From NCBI GenBank assembly GCA_044353165.1, contig JBILCM010000034.1:1-24920 (forward strand): 24,920 bases of DNA. The letters are read 5' to 3'. This DNA is from JBILCM01 sp044353165. GTDB lineage: Bacteria; Bacillota; Bacilli; Paenibacillales; YIM-B00363. A program made the position numbers and the translations under genes. Position 1 is the stretch's first letter; each line of letters begins with the position of its first letter. Below are positions 15,888 to 23,844 of this stretch, piece after piece. The notes beneath the pieces were generated by a model. The model saw only the letters and a list, made by a program, of their open reading frames with translations, did not search any database and was not told where the DNA came from.

Positions 15888-17539
15888 GTCTTCGACTCAA
15901 TTCTTTCTTGAAGTTTAAGAGGAAGTTTCATTCGCACAACGGTCCCCTCCGCTGGACTCGTGATGATGTGAAGTCCATACGGTTTCCCATGCAAAATTTG
16001 AATGCGTTGGTGAATATTAAACAATCCAATCTTGGGACGATTCCTGCCGTGTTCGGATTCCGAATTGAGCACGTTCTGAACTTGTTCTGGATGCATCCCT
16101 CGGCCAAAATCAATAATATCAACCACCGCATCGGCATCTTCCGTAACCGCATGGATATGAATTTCTCCGCTGATCCGACCACCGCGATATCCATGGAAAA
16201 TACTGTTTTCTACAATAGGTTGCAGCAACATGCGAAATACTAGCATAGTGTATAATTTTGGTTCAATGAATTCATACACTTTGAAATTCTGGTTGTAACG
16301 GATATTCTGGATCGTAATATAATCATGAAGATGACCTAACTCCTCTGTGAGTGTTACGTTCTTGTTCATATCGGAGATGCCATACTCTAGGATTCTAATT
16401 AAAGACGAAATGATGGGGTCAACTTTATCGTATTTCCCCAAGCTTACAACGTTGCTAATTGACCCTAAGGTGTTATATAAGAAATGAGGATTAATCTGTG
16501 CTTGAAGCACTTGCAATTCTAACCTTCTCCTGAGGTCACTTGCTTCCTTCGCATCATCGAGCAATTGTGCAACCCGACCAATCATGTCATCGAACGTTTC
16601 GGATAATATCCCAAATTCATCTTTTCGTTTCATGCCAACTCGGATCCGAAGATCTCCTTCCCTCACTAAATTGATCTTATGCGTGAGGTAGCGAAGCGGG
16701 ATACGAATATACCGGCTTGTGACAGCAGCTGTTAAGATGCTCAGTAGGATCGAAACACCAATTAACACAAAGTAAACCCATTGAATTTTAGACAATGATT
16801 TTTCTAATAAGAGATCATTGTTTTCTACTGCTATGTACCAACCGAATTTTTCTGATTGAAGTTTCACATGTGATAAATCCTTGAACGTGTTTACAGCAAT
16901 ACCTGAGTTGCTCGCAACGACCTCACCTGTTGAAGTGAGAATATAGATGTCCATGACATCATCTTGATTGAGTTTCAATAAGGATTCCGCAATTTTATTT
17001 AAATCCAAATCCAGTGCCGCCACCACAGGAGGATTCGAGCCTTGTACCCATTTGAACATGGTAACGGTCCAATCCGAATACTTGGAGCGATACGGTCCAT
17101 GAATCATAATTAAGAACGGGTTTTCCCGCGCTTTCTCAATGAAATCCTCCCGCTCGAGGATCGGTTCATTAAATACGTTGTACAAGATGTTGCCGCTAGT
17201 GATAGAAAGGTCTTCATAAATCGTATACACATTATTCACATATTCAATATTTAAATCATAAAGTTGAGCGAGTTGTTTCTTAAATTTTTCGGCATCATCA
17301 CCTACAGATAAGTAGCTTTTTTCAATAGAAACGATAATCGTCTGCAATGACACGTGACTCAGTTGTAAATATTGATCGACCTTGGTGATTAATTGCTCCG
17401 TGTAAATCTCCACATTCTTCCCTACTTCATCCTTCATGTAGGTGTAAGCCAAGTACACGAATCCCATCAAACTAAGGAAAACGATGAAAAAAGTGATCAG
17501 AAAAATCTTTATCGAAAATTTGCTGATTTCAAATTTCAT
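15884..17539 (-). CDS. YesM-like sensor histidine kinase
   Basis: A 551-residue membrane kinase of the LytS/YesM class. Seen: first membrane helix (about 11-33), extracellular Cache-like sensor domain (about 40-250), second helix (about 254-276), HAMP (about 277-328), phosphoacceptor His352 in QAQINPHFLYNTL, and the ATP-binding domain with N-box PIVENSIFHG (441-450), DFGRGM (477-482) and GLFNIHQRI (505-513). It senses an external ligand, likely a sugar or the loaded binding protein, and phosphorylates the coupled response regulator. There is only a weak ribosome binding site before the ATG (GGGACCGG). It lies downstream of the ABC importer genes, past a terminator and its own promoter. Confidence 0.94.
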   Translation of the reverse strand: MKFEISKFSIKIFLITFFIVFLSLMGFVYLAYTYMKDEVGKNVEIYTEQLITKVDQYLQLSHVSLQTIIVSIEKSYLSVGDDAEKFKKQLAQLYDLNIEYVNNVYTIYEDLSITSGNILYNVFNEPILEREDFIEKARENPFLIMIHGPYRSKYSDWTVTMFKWVQGSNPPVVAALDLDLNKIAESLLKLNQDDVMDIYILTSTGEVVASNSGIAVNTFKDLSHVKLQSEKFGWYIAVENNDLLLEKSLSKIQWVYFVLIGVSILLSILTAAVTSRYIRIPLRYLTHKINLVREGDLRIRVGMKRKDEFGILSETFDDMIGRVAQLLDDAKEASDLRRRLELQVLQAQINPHFLYNTLGSISNVVSLGKYDKVDPIISSLIRILEYGISDMNKNVTLTEELGHLHDYITIQNIRYNQNFKVYEFIEPKLYTMLVFRMLLQPIVENSIFHGYRGGRISGEIHIHAVTEDADAVVDIIDFGRGMHPEQVQNVLNSESEHGRNRPKIGLFNIHQRIQILHGKPYGLHIITSPAEGTVVRMKLPLKLQERIESKT

Positions 17540-17566
17540 AAGGTTCCGGTCCCTTTATTTTTTCTC

Positions 17567-17575
17567 ATTCTAGCA
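17567..17575 (-). promoter_or_regulatory. Candidate extended -10 promoter of the sensor kinase/response regulator pair
   Basis: On the minus strand TGCTAGAAT is an extended -10 (TGn plus TAGAAT) 27 bases before the kinase ATG. No good -35 is present, as is common for extended -10 promoters. It lies between the terminator of the binding-protein gene and the kinase gene. Confidence 0.4.
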
Positions 17576-17597
17576 TGTTCTTGTCGTCCGCATGTAT

Positions 17598-17632
17598 AAA
17601 AATGAACCGGCTGATATCACCGGTCCATTTTT
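17598..17632 (-). terminator. Rho-independent terminator after the solute-binding protein gene
   Basis: On the minus strand AAAAATGGACCGG and CCGGTTCATTTTT pair over 13 positions (one G-U) around a short TGATATCAG loop, with the T run continuing into TTTTTAT. It starts about 18 bases past the stop codon and ends the importer operon. The stem is symmetrical enough to work in either direction. Confidence 0.88.
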
Positions 17633-17650
17633 ATTTAACTTCACTCTTGT

Positions 17651-19600
17651 TTACTTTATGATTTTGTTATCTCGCAATGATTTTTCTGTGAATGCCTTAT
17701 ATTCTTTGTAATTAAATGTAGTGTTCAAAGTTTCAATATATTGATTCCAAGCGGATAACGCCTCTTTGCCTGTCATGAACTTCAAGATCATTTCGTTAAC
17801 ATATTTTTTGCGATCAGCAATAAAACGATCATTCGGATCTGGAACGACAAAAGGATTGATTTTATTCGTTTTCACATACGTCAAATTAATTTTATGGAAT
17901 TCTGATGTTTTGGGATTTTGAAAATTAAAGTACAATCCGTCAGTTGATTTTCTAGGCATCCAATAGTTGCTCGCCCATAAATTTTTTTCCGTTGTATCTT
18001 TATCGAGTACGAATTTTTTGATTTTTCCATCTACCATATCCCAATGTACACCTTTGATACCATACGCATAATAAGGGTACGATTCGTCGTTAGCATACCA
18101 ATACTCCAAAAATCTAAATATGCGATCCATTTTTTCCGGATCTTTCGCATTGGGTGACGTGACAGCCCACAGATTATTTTGTGAAGCTTCTAAATCAAGA
18201 ATTTGATCGCCGAATGGACCCTTCACCGGAGGGATTGTTTCCCATTGCGGAACCATTCCTCCAATTTCCTTCATGCTTGCTTGGCCGGCAGGCTCCATGC
18301 GTCTCCAGTCATTAACGATTATGCCAACTTTCCCTTGATACAATTTTTGATTCAGTTTTGCAGAATCATTAATCGTGACCCAATCCGGATCTACTACACC
18401 CGCATCGATCATTTTTTTAATAAATTCTAAAGCAGCTTTGGTGCGATCATTTGTATCTCCGTAAACGATTTTACCGTCAATCTGATCCACAATCCCTGGC
18501 GCCGCTCCGAATAACCAGAATACTTTATCCCAATTGATCAAAGCTCCATCTTTACCGACACCCGCTACAAAACCGTAGGTGTCATTTTTTCCGTTCTTGT
18601 CTGGATCATTGAATGTGAAAGCTTTCATGACTTCAAGTAATTCTGTCGTCGTTTTGGGAACATTCAGATTCAAACTTGTAAGCCAATCTTTGCGAATCCA
18701 CCACCCATTGATTCCGCTGACCAGTTCATAACCAGGAGTACCGATCAAATCACCTTTGTATTTGAGAGCATCCCAATCACTCGCCTTGAATCTTGCTTTC
18801 AATTTCGGGTACTTGTCGAAGTAATCGGATAAATTTGCAAGGATACCATCTTGATAATACTGAATGGCAGTCGCACGATCGGTAAAGAAAATTAAATCCG
18901 GAATATTGCCAGATGCGATTGAAGCATTCAGTTTAGTTAATATTTGGTCCCTTGGCGGGATGCTCATCTCCAAATTGATATTCACTGCTTCTTCAAGTTT
19001 CAACCGCAGCGGGTCATCTTCTCTTTTGGCAGGAGGAAGATAGCTTGGATTAAAGGCACCGGCGTTATAAAGCTTAAGCGTTATTTTTTTGGCAAAGGGA
19101 TTCGATTCCGTTGAATTATTACTGTTACTTGGTTTCTTTGCGGCTGCTTTCTCAGCTGCCGCTTTATCTGCTGCAGCTTTCTGTGCAGCTGCCTTGTCTG
19201 CGGCTGCTTTCTCGGCGGCTGCCTTCTCTTGTTGTGCTTGCTTTACGGCTGAGGAAGCTGCTTGCTCTGCGGCAATTTTGTCCGCTAACAATTGCTCTGC
19301 TTTCATCTTTTCTTCTTCAGTCTTCGCTTCAGCTAACAACCGTTCTGCTTCTGCCTTGTCTTCAGCAGCTTTCTGCGCATCTGCTTTCGCTTGTTCCTCT
19401 GCAGCTTTCGCTGCATCCAACTCTGCCTGTGCTTGAGCAGCAGCTTCTTCGGCAGCTTTCTTGTCAGCTTCTGCTTGCTCCACTTCAGCTGAAACTACGC
19501 TACTCTCTTCTGATGATGGTTCTGCTGCTTCTTGCGCTCCAGAACATGCTGTGATGAGTAGCGCCAAGATCAACATCCACACCAATATTGATTTCTTCAT
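17651..19600 (-). CDS. Carbohydrate ABC importer solute-binding lipoprotein with long helical stalk
   Basis: A 649-residue lipoprotein that captures a sugar or oligosaccharide outside the membrane. Seen: lipoprotein signal ending LLITAC (lipid Cys19), a charged helical region rich in Ala, Glu, Lys and Gln (about 37-156) ending in six AAAxK units, a Ser/Asn-rich linker (157-168), and an LplA/YtcQ-like extracellular binding domain (about 171-649) with ITLKLYNAG, GNIPDLIF, DKNGKNDTYGF and YWYANDE blocks. The binding domain alone is the usual family size of about 480 residues. The stalk is extra. AGGAGG lies seven bases before this ATG. The adjacent ATG three bases up is also possible. It is the last gene after the two permeases, 57 bases from the second, with a stem-loop between. 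Confidence 0.94.
   Translation of the reverse strand: MKKSILVWMLILALLITACSGAQEAAEPSSEESSVVSAEVEQAEADKKAAEEAAAQAQAELDAAKAAEEQAKADAQKAAEDKAEAERLLAEAKTEEEKMKAEQLLADKIAAEQAASSAVKQAQQEKAAAEKAAADKAAAQKAAADKAAAEKAAAKKPSNSNNSTESNPFAKKITLKLYNAGAFNPSYLPPAKREDDPLRLKLEEAVNINLEMSIPPRDQILTKLNASIASGNIPDLIFFTDRATAIQYYQDGILANLSDYFDKYPKLKARFKASDWDALKYKGDLIGTPGYELVSGINGWWIRKDWLTSLNLNVPKTTTELLEVMKAFTFNDPDKNGKNDTYGFVAGVGKDGALINWDKVFWLFGAAPGIVDQIDGKIVYGDTNDRTKAALEFIKKMIDAGVVDPDWVTINDSAKLNQKLYQGKVGIIVNDWRRMEPAGQASMKEIGGMVPQWETIPPVKGPFGDQILDLEASQNNLWAVTSPNAKDPEKMDRIFRFLEYWYANDESYPYYAYGIKGVHWDMVDGKIKKFVLDKDTTEKNLWASNYWMPRKSTDGLYFNFQNPKTSEFHKINLTYVKTNKINPFVVPDPNDRFIADRKKYVNEMILKFMTGKEALSAWNQYIETLNTTFNYKEYKAFTEKSLRDNKIIK
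19133..19222 (-). repeat. Six 15-bp coding repeats (AAAxK units)
   Basis: Within the solute-binding protein gene the protein reads six successive five-residue units AAAEK, AAADK, AAAQK, AAADK, AAAEK, AAAKK. The DNA repeats with a 15-base period and a looser 30-base period. Synonymous differences (GCA, GCC, GCT, GCG used variably) show that the repeats are not a very recent expansion. The units resemble rigid alpha-helical linker repeats. Confidence 0.85.
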
Positions 19601-19625
19601 CATGTACCCTCCTGTGTAATTTATA

Positions 19626-19646
19626 TATCAGGCAGATGCCTTGATA
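19626..19646 (-). promoter_or_regulatory. Stem-loop between second permease gene and binding-protein gene
   Basis: On the minus strand TATCA(A)GGC, loop ATCT, GCCTGATA gives an eight-pair stem with one bulged A. There is no T run after it, so it is not a standard terminator. Such intercistronic hairpins can protect the downstream message and help produce excess binding protein, which is inference. Confidence 0.4.
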
Positions 19647-19660
19647 CCAGACTCAAGTGA

Positions 19661-20533
19661 TTAACCTTTGATCGAGCCAAGCAGAACACCTTTAGTGAAA
19701 TGTTTCTGAATAAATGGGTAGACAGCAAGTATAGGTAATGTGGACATCATGACAGCTGCCATCTGAATTGATATAACACTGGCGGGTCGATCCAGATCAT
19801 TAAGCGCATCTTGCGACGGTGATTCAAAATTGATTAGGATGTTCCGAAGAACCACCTGCAATGGATACAAATCCGGATCATCCACAAACATCACACCATC
19901 AAAATATGAATTCCAATGAAATACGGCATAGAACAAACCAATGGTCGCGATGATCGGTTTTGACAAGGGCATAATAATTTTCATTAAGACCAGAATGTCG
20001 CCTGCTCCATCTACTTTGGCAGAATCTTCTATCTCTTGCGGAATATTCTCGAAGAACGCTTTTACTATAATTAAATTGAATGCACTAATCAGAGGCGGAA
20101 TCACATAGACCCACATACTATTCAATAACCCCAGCCACTTAATCAGAATGAATGACGGAATTAACCCCCCGCTAAATAACATCGTAAATACAACAAATAA
20201 CAAAATCGGTGAGCGTCCCGGCAAGTATTTCTTGGATAATGCATAAGCCATCGCAATGGTGAACACTAAGTTTAATAAAGTGCCTACAATGGTGCGAAAC
20301 AATGTAACTTCATAAGCATTGCCTAACCCGTAACCATTAAGCACCGTTTTGTATGCCGAGAAGGTAACCTCTTGAGGAATGAATACAATATTTCTGCGCA
20401 AAACTTCTTCTGGGCTTGTGAACGAAATGCTAACGACGTAAAGAAAAGGAAATAAACAGATGAGGGAAAATATGAACAATGAAATATAAATGACGACTTG
20501 AATGATACGTTCTTCTCTAGATTGAATCACCAT
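19661..20533 (-). CDS. Carbohydrate ABC importer permease (LplC/YtcP/YesQ-like)
   Basis: Inner-membrane permease of 290 residues with about six membrane segments. Seen: N-terminal helix (about 13-35), helices near 78-100, 108-130 and 140-158, and the EAA loop EDSAKVDGAGDILVLMKIIMP (split as EDSAKVDGAGD at 169-179 and LMKIIMPLSKP at 183-193), which docks the ATPase. It ends FTKGVLLGSIKG, typical of this subfamily. It forms a heterodimer with the permease encoded 15 bp upstream. GGAGG lies about ten bases before the ATG. No ATPase gene is in the operon. Confidence 0.95.
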   Translation of the reverse strand: MVIQSREERIIQVVIYISLFIFSLICLFPFLYVVSISFTSPEEVLRRNIVFIPQEVTFSAYKTVLNGYGLGNAYEVTLFRTIVGTLLNLVFTIAMAYALSKKYLPGRSPILLFVVFTMLFSGGLIPSFILIKWLGLLNSMWVYVIPPLISAFNLIIVKAFFENIPQEIEDSAKVDGAGDILVLMKIIMPLSKPIIATIGLFYAVFHWNSYFDGVMFVDDPDLYPLQVVLRNILINFESPSQDALNDLDRPASVISIQMAAVMMSTLPILAVYPFIQKHFTKGVLLGSIKG

Positions 20534-20548
20534 ATAGACTTTCCTCCG

Positions 20549-21460
20549 CTACCATACTTGACCATCAAATTTCTTTGCTAATTTATTCGCACCAATCACC
20601 AATACAAAGCCGACGACCGATTTGAAAAGCCCGACAGCTGTGGCCAAGCCAATTTCCATACGCTCTAACCCCACTCGATACACCCACGTGTCAATGATGT
20701 CTCCCTTTTCTTGGTTAAACACATTCACCATCATGAAGATCTGGTCAAATCCCGCATCGAGGATGCGGCTGATCTGGATGATGAGCAGGATGATCATCGT
20801 ATTGCGAATACCAGGTAATGTTACATGCCATGTTTGACGCCACTTGGAGGCGCCGTCAATTTTGGCAGCTTCATACAAGCTAGGGTCAATGCCAGACAAT
20901 GCAGCCAAATAAATAATCGCTCCGAATCCTGTATCTTTCCATATATCCGAGAGAACGATCAGCGGTCTGATCCAATCGACTTCGGTCAGGAATGAAATCG
21001 GCGAGAGCCCATAACTCTTCATGATTTGATTCACCAAACCATCGCCTGGCGCAAACAAAGCCACCATCAATCCATAGGCGATGACCCAGGAGATGAAATG
21101 AGGTAAATAGGTGATCGTCTGCACACTGCGTTTGTACCATTCCACTCTCACTTCGTTAAGCATTAATGCGAGTAAGACCGGCGTCAGAAAACCAAAAAAG
21201 ATTTTATATAATGAAATGGCAATTGTGTTCTCCATGATGTCCCAGAAATATACACCCGTAATAAAATCATAAAAGTTTTGAAGCCCGACCCAAGGACTAT
21301 CAAACACACCGAGCAACAAGTTATAATCTTGGAACGATATAATGATGCCAATCATAGGGATATACTTAAAAACTGCAAAATACAATAAACCTGGTAAAAG
21401 CAACAAGTATAATACATAATATTTCCGGATCCAAAATAACAGATTGTTTCCTGTGTTCAT
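20549..21460 (-). CDS. Carbohydrate ABC importer permease (LplB/YteP/YesP-like)
   Basis: Inner-membrane permease of 303 residues. Seen: first helix (about 15-32), the subfamily block YIPMIGIIISFQDYN (33-47), further helices, RSVQTITYLPHFISW (111-125), and the EAA loop YEAAKIDGASKWRQTWHVTLP (split as YEAAKIDGASK at 196-206 and WHVTLPGIRN at 211-220). It is the first gene of the importer operon: this permease, the second permease, then the binding protein. AGGA lies seven bases before the ATG. A 200-bp leader with a promoter and palindrome precedes it. Confidence 0.95.
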   Translation of the reverse strand: MNTGNNLLFWIRKYYVLYLLLLPGLLYFAVFKYIPMIGIIISFQDYNLLLGVFDSPWVGLQNFYDFITGVYFWDIMENTIAISLYKIFFGFLTPVLLALMLNEVRVEWYKRSVQTITYLPHFISWVIAYGLMVALFAPGDGLVNQIMKSYGLSPISFLTEVDWIRPLIVLSDIWKDTGFGAIIYLAALSGIDPSLYEAAKIDGASKWRQTWHVTLPGIRNTMIILLIIQISRILDAGFDQIFMMVNVFNQEKGDIIDTWVYRVGLERMEIGLATAVGLFKSVVGFVLVIGANKLAKKFDGQVW

Positions 21461-21503
21461 CCCTTATCCTCATTTCGCGTCTCAATCATTTTCTTTGTAT
21501 GTT

Positions 21504-21532
21504 TTATTATTACATCATGTTGAACCGTTCAA
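21504..21532 (-). promoter_or_regulatory. Promoter of the ABC importer operon with overlapping palindrome
   Basis: On the minus strand TTGAAC (21532-21527), 17 bases, TAATAA (21509-21504) is a reasonable promoter about 45 bases before the first permease gene. A perfect palindrome, TTGAAC-C-GTTCAA (21520-21532), coincides with the -35. That placement suggests an operator, possibly for a repressor or for the response regulator encoded downstream. The rest of the 200-bp leader holds A/T-rich sequence with no further structure I can support. Confidence 0.5.
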
Positions 21533-21588
21533 TAAGCCATATATTTTTGGGATTTACTCCAAAATATTTCGCATTTTTTACTTCTAAC

Positions 21589-21619
21589 AAAAAAAGAAAG
21601 CCCCCATGAGGACTTTCTC
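21589..21619 (-). terminator. Rho-independent terminator after the enolase-superfamily gene
   Basis: On the minus strand AGAAAGTCC, a short loop, GGGCTTTCT and then a run of seven Ts. It starts about 43 bases beyond the stop codon, separating the sugar-catabolism genes from the importer operon. Confidence 0.88.
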
Positions 21620-21661
21620 TGATTCAGTGATAACGCCAATTCACATACTTGTACTGCTTGA

Positions 21662-22846
21662 TTACGATTTGATCTCTAGATACGTCGTGACCACCTTACG
21701 CATGGCAGCCTCATCGATCTCCACACCTAAACCTGGTTCATTCGGCACAGTCATCTGCCCCTTCTCCAATCGGAACGAGGCATTCGTATACCAAGCGCTC
21801 TCTTCTAACGCACGCGGTTGATATTCGTAGATGAGGAAATTCGAGAGCGCAGCCGACACATGGATCGATGCCGCATGGCCGATCGCTTGATGCGTACTCA
21901 GATGCGGCGCGAACGTTAGATGATGCGCTTCTGCTAGATGACCGATGCGCATCATCTCCGTAATCCCGTTGCGGCCGATATCCGGTTGCACGACTTCAAC
22001 CGCACCGGATGAAATCCAATCTTTGAACGTATAGATGGTGCGCAAGGGTTCGCCTACCGCAACCGCCGTGTCGATCGCATCAGCCAGCTTACGATGTCCC
22101 ACCATATCCTCGAACGTGATCGGCGTCTCGAAGAAGAGCGCATCGAGATCCCCTAAAGCGCGACCTACCGTATATGCTTCGCTATGTGTGTATTTGCCAT
22201 GAGCATCTAACATCACATCCATCTGACTTGCATCGTACGTGTTACGAATCGCATAGAGCGCTTCTAAATCTGCTGTCTTTCCCTTCCCGAAAGTGTGGAA
22301 TTTGATCGCGTCAAAACCTGCTTCCTTCAGCCGAACGACGCTTTCCAATCGTTGCGCTACATCCGCTCCCGGCACACTCGAACAATAACAACGCAACGTG
22401 TCGCGGTATTTCCCGCCGAGCAACATATAGACGGGAAGGCCTAACGCTTTCCCTTTCACATCCCACAAGGCGATGTCGATCCCGCTCAATGCATCGACCA
22501 GATACCCGCCCGTATACCCCCGCTCACGTAACGTATTGAGCATACGATCCCACAACACTTGATTCTGCATCGGGTTCTCGCCAAGAATCATCGGTGCTAG
22601 ATGATGTTGCAAGATCGTCGCCACGACTTCTGGATTCGTCGGCGCCAGAATTTCTCCCCAACCGATGATCCCTTCATCCGTCGTCAACTTCACGAACACG
22701 GTCTCTGAATTCACAGAATACACACAGGAACGTGGATTGATGGTACTGACAAAATAATCTTGTGTAATAAAACGCTTGTCTTCCTTGGGTGGCACCTGGT
22801 TTGGCGGAATTTTAACGATGTACACTTCAATGCGGGTCACTTTCAT
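21662..22846 (-). CDS. Mandelate racemase/muconate lactonizing (enolase superfamily) enzyme, probable sugar-acid dehydratase
   Basis: A 394-residue Mg-dependent enolase-superfamily enzyme, likely dehydrating an aldonic acid to a 2-keto-3-deoxy acid. Seen: capping domain (1-125), then the barrel with Lys182 in AIKFHTFGKGK, metal ligands Asp214 (MLDAHGKY), Glu240 (FFETPI) and Glu266 (AVGEPL), and the catalytic dyad Asp289 (VVQPDIGRNG) and His315 (FAPHLSTH). All acid/base groups of the mandelate racemase subgroup are present. The second Lys of the usual KxK is His. The substrate is not identifiable. The ATG at 22846, two bases past the aldose epimerase stop, gives the canonical MKVTRIEVY start. 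A TTG at 22852 has closer spacing to AGGGAG and is possible. It resembles the partial gene at the right edge. Confidence 0.92.
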   Translation of the reverse strand: MKVTRIEVYIVKIPPNQVPPKEDKRFITQDYFVSTINPRSCVYSVNSETVFVKLTTDEGIIGWGEILAPTNPEVVATILQHHLAPMILGENPMQNQVLWDRMLNTLRERGYTGGYLVDALSGIDIALWDVKGKALGLPVYMLLGGKYRDTLRCYCSSVPGADVAQRLESVVRLKEAGFDAIKFHTFGKGKTADLEALYAIRNTYDASQMDVMLDAHGKYTHSEAYTVGRALGDLDALFFETPITFEDMVGHRKLADAIDTAVAVGEPLRTIYTFKDWISSGAVEVVQPDIGRNGITEMMRIGHLAEAHHLTFAPHLSTHQAIGHAASIHVSAALSNFLIYEYQPRALEESAWYTNASFRLEKGQMTVPNEPGLGVEIDEAAMRKVVTTYLEIKS

Positions 22847-22848
22847 GT

Positions 22849-23838
22849 TCAATCGACTCCCTTTTTGTATAATGTATGGTCTACTTCAATGTGCCAGCCG
22901 AACCGTCTTGCTTCCCCGGGAGCCAACTCCAGCATCCCGGTCTCACGCTCACGCATATATGGGTTCAGAGCATCTGGAATACATGAATACGGCTCAAGTG
23001 AAATAGCTTCTCCCCATGAGGGTTCGAAAAATACAATTATCGAGAACGGTTCAAGCACATGATATCGAATGCGTCGGTTGTTCTTGGTATCCTCGAGTGT
23101 GCAAGGGTATGCCGTATTTCGCTCCGATCCCAGTTCTGCACATTGAAAGACATGCAGATTGCCCGTGACCTCAGCAAGTTTCATACCTTGACGGAAGGCC
23201 GCTGAAAGAGGTGTATCTTGGATGATGGCATCTGCACGTTCCAAGTTCCATTGAGCCCGTGCAGGCATTTGCAACGTTGTATGTTCTCGATCACAGACAA
23301 AATAAGGATGATACCCTAAAGAGAACGGGGCATCATGATTCCCCAGATTACGCACAGTGCCTTCGAGTGAAACTTTCCCTTCACCCACACGGTAGCTGAC
23401 ATTGTATTCCAAGTCGAAAGGGAAATACGCATACCGCTGTGGATCGTTCCGATACGAATAACTGGCTTGCAGGAATGCTCCTCGCAAGTCGTCGATCCCA
23501 AAATCCCTGACTTGCCATGGCAAAGTGCCTATTTCTCCATGAACGTTATGTTCTCCAACCGTAATCGGTAATTGATAACATTGCCCTCGATATGTGAATC
23601 TACCATAACTTGTTAACCCTGGCGGGCTGAGTATAGGGATGCCGTATCGGAATGGCTTCTCACGCAGCATCGCCATGGAGGGCGGTTGCAGAATGACATC
23701 CTTCCCCATGAAGGAGTAACGAATGAGATTCATGCCAAAATGGGGTGCCACATCCACCTCGGTATTCGTCTCAAGATCACGGAGACGACAAATTCGCTCG
23801 CCTTCCCATGCAACCCAAGAAATCTGATAGCGACTCAT
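22849..23838 (-). CDS. Aldose 1-epimerase (mutarotase) family protein
   Basis: A 329-residue cytoplasmic sugar mutarotase that interconverts alpha and beta anomers. Seen: GIPILSPP (66-73), VHGEIGTLPWQV with His100, GYHPYF with candidate catalytic His177, and ISLEPYSCIPDALN with candidate catalytic Glu282, the base/acid pair of galactose mutarotase-type enzymes. It is also similar to the broad galactose-mutarotase-like group that acts on sugars other than galactose, so specificity is open. GAGGAG nine bases upstream sits in the tail of the SDR gene, six bases away. The stop lies two bases from the next gene's ATG. It is likely cotranscribed with the SDR and both enolase-type genes. Confidence 0.92.
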   Translation of the reverse strand: MSRYQISWVAWEGERICRLRDLETNTEVDVAPHFGMNLIRYSFMGKDVILQPPSMAMLREKPFRYGIPILSPPGLTSYGRFTYRGQCYQLPITVGEHNVHGEIGTLPWQVRDFGIDDLRGAFLQASYSYRNDPQRYAYFPFDLEYNVSYRVGEGKVSLEGTVRNLGNHDAPFSLGYHPYFVCDREHTTLQMPARAQWNLERADAIIQDTPLSAAFRQGMKLAEVTGNLHVFQCAELGSERNTAYPCTLEDTKNNRRIRYHVLEPFSIIVFFEPSWGEAISLEPYSCIPDALNPYMRERETGMLELAPGEARRFGWHIEVDHTLYKKGVD

Positions 23839-23844
23839 CGTTCA

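Noticed and set aside
19089..19554. Two overlapping plus-strand open frames, one Ala/Ser/Cys-rich and one Leu-rich
   Set aside because: Both are shadows of the Ala/Lys/Glu-rich stalk region of the solute-binding protein gene; the low-complexity DNA keeps several frames open.
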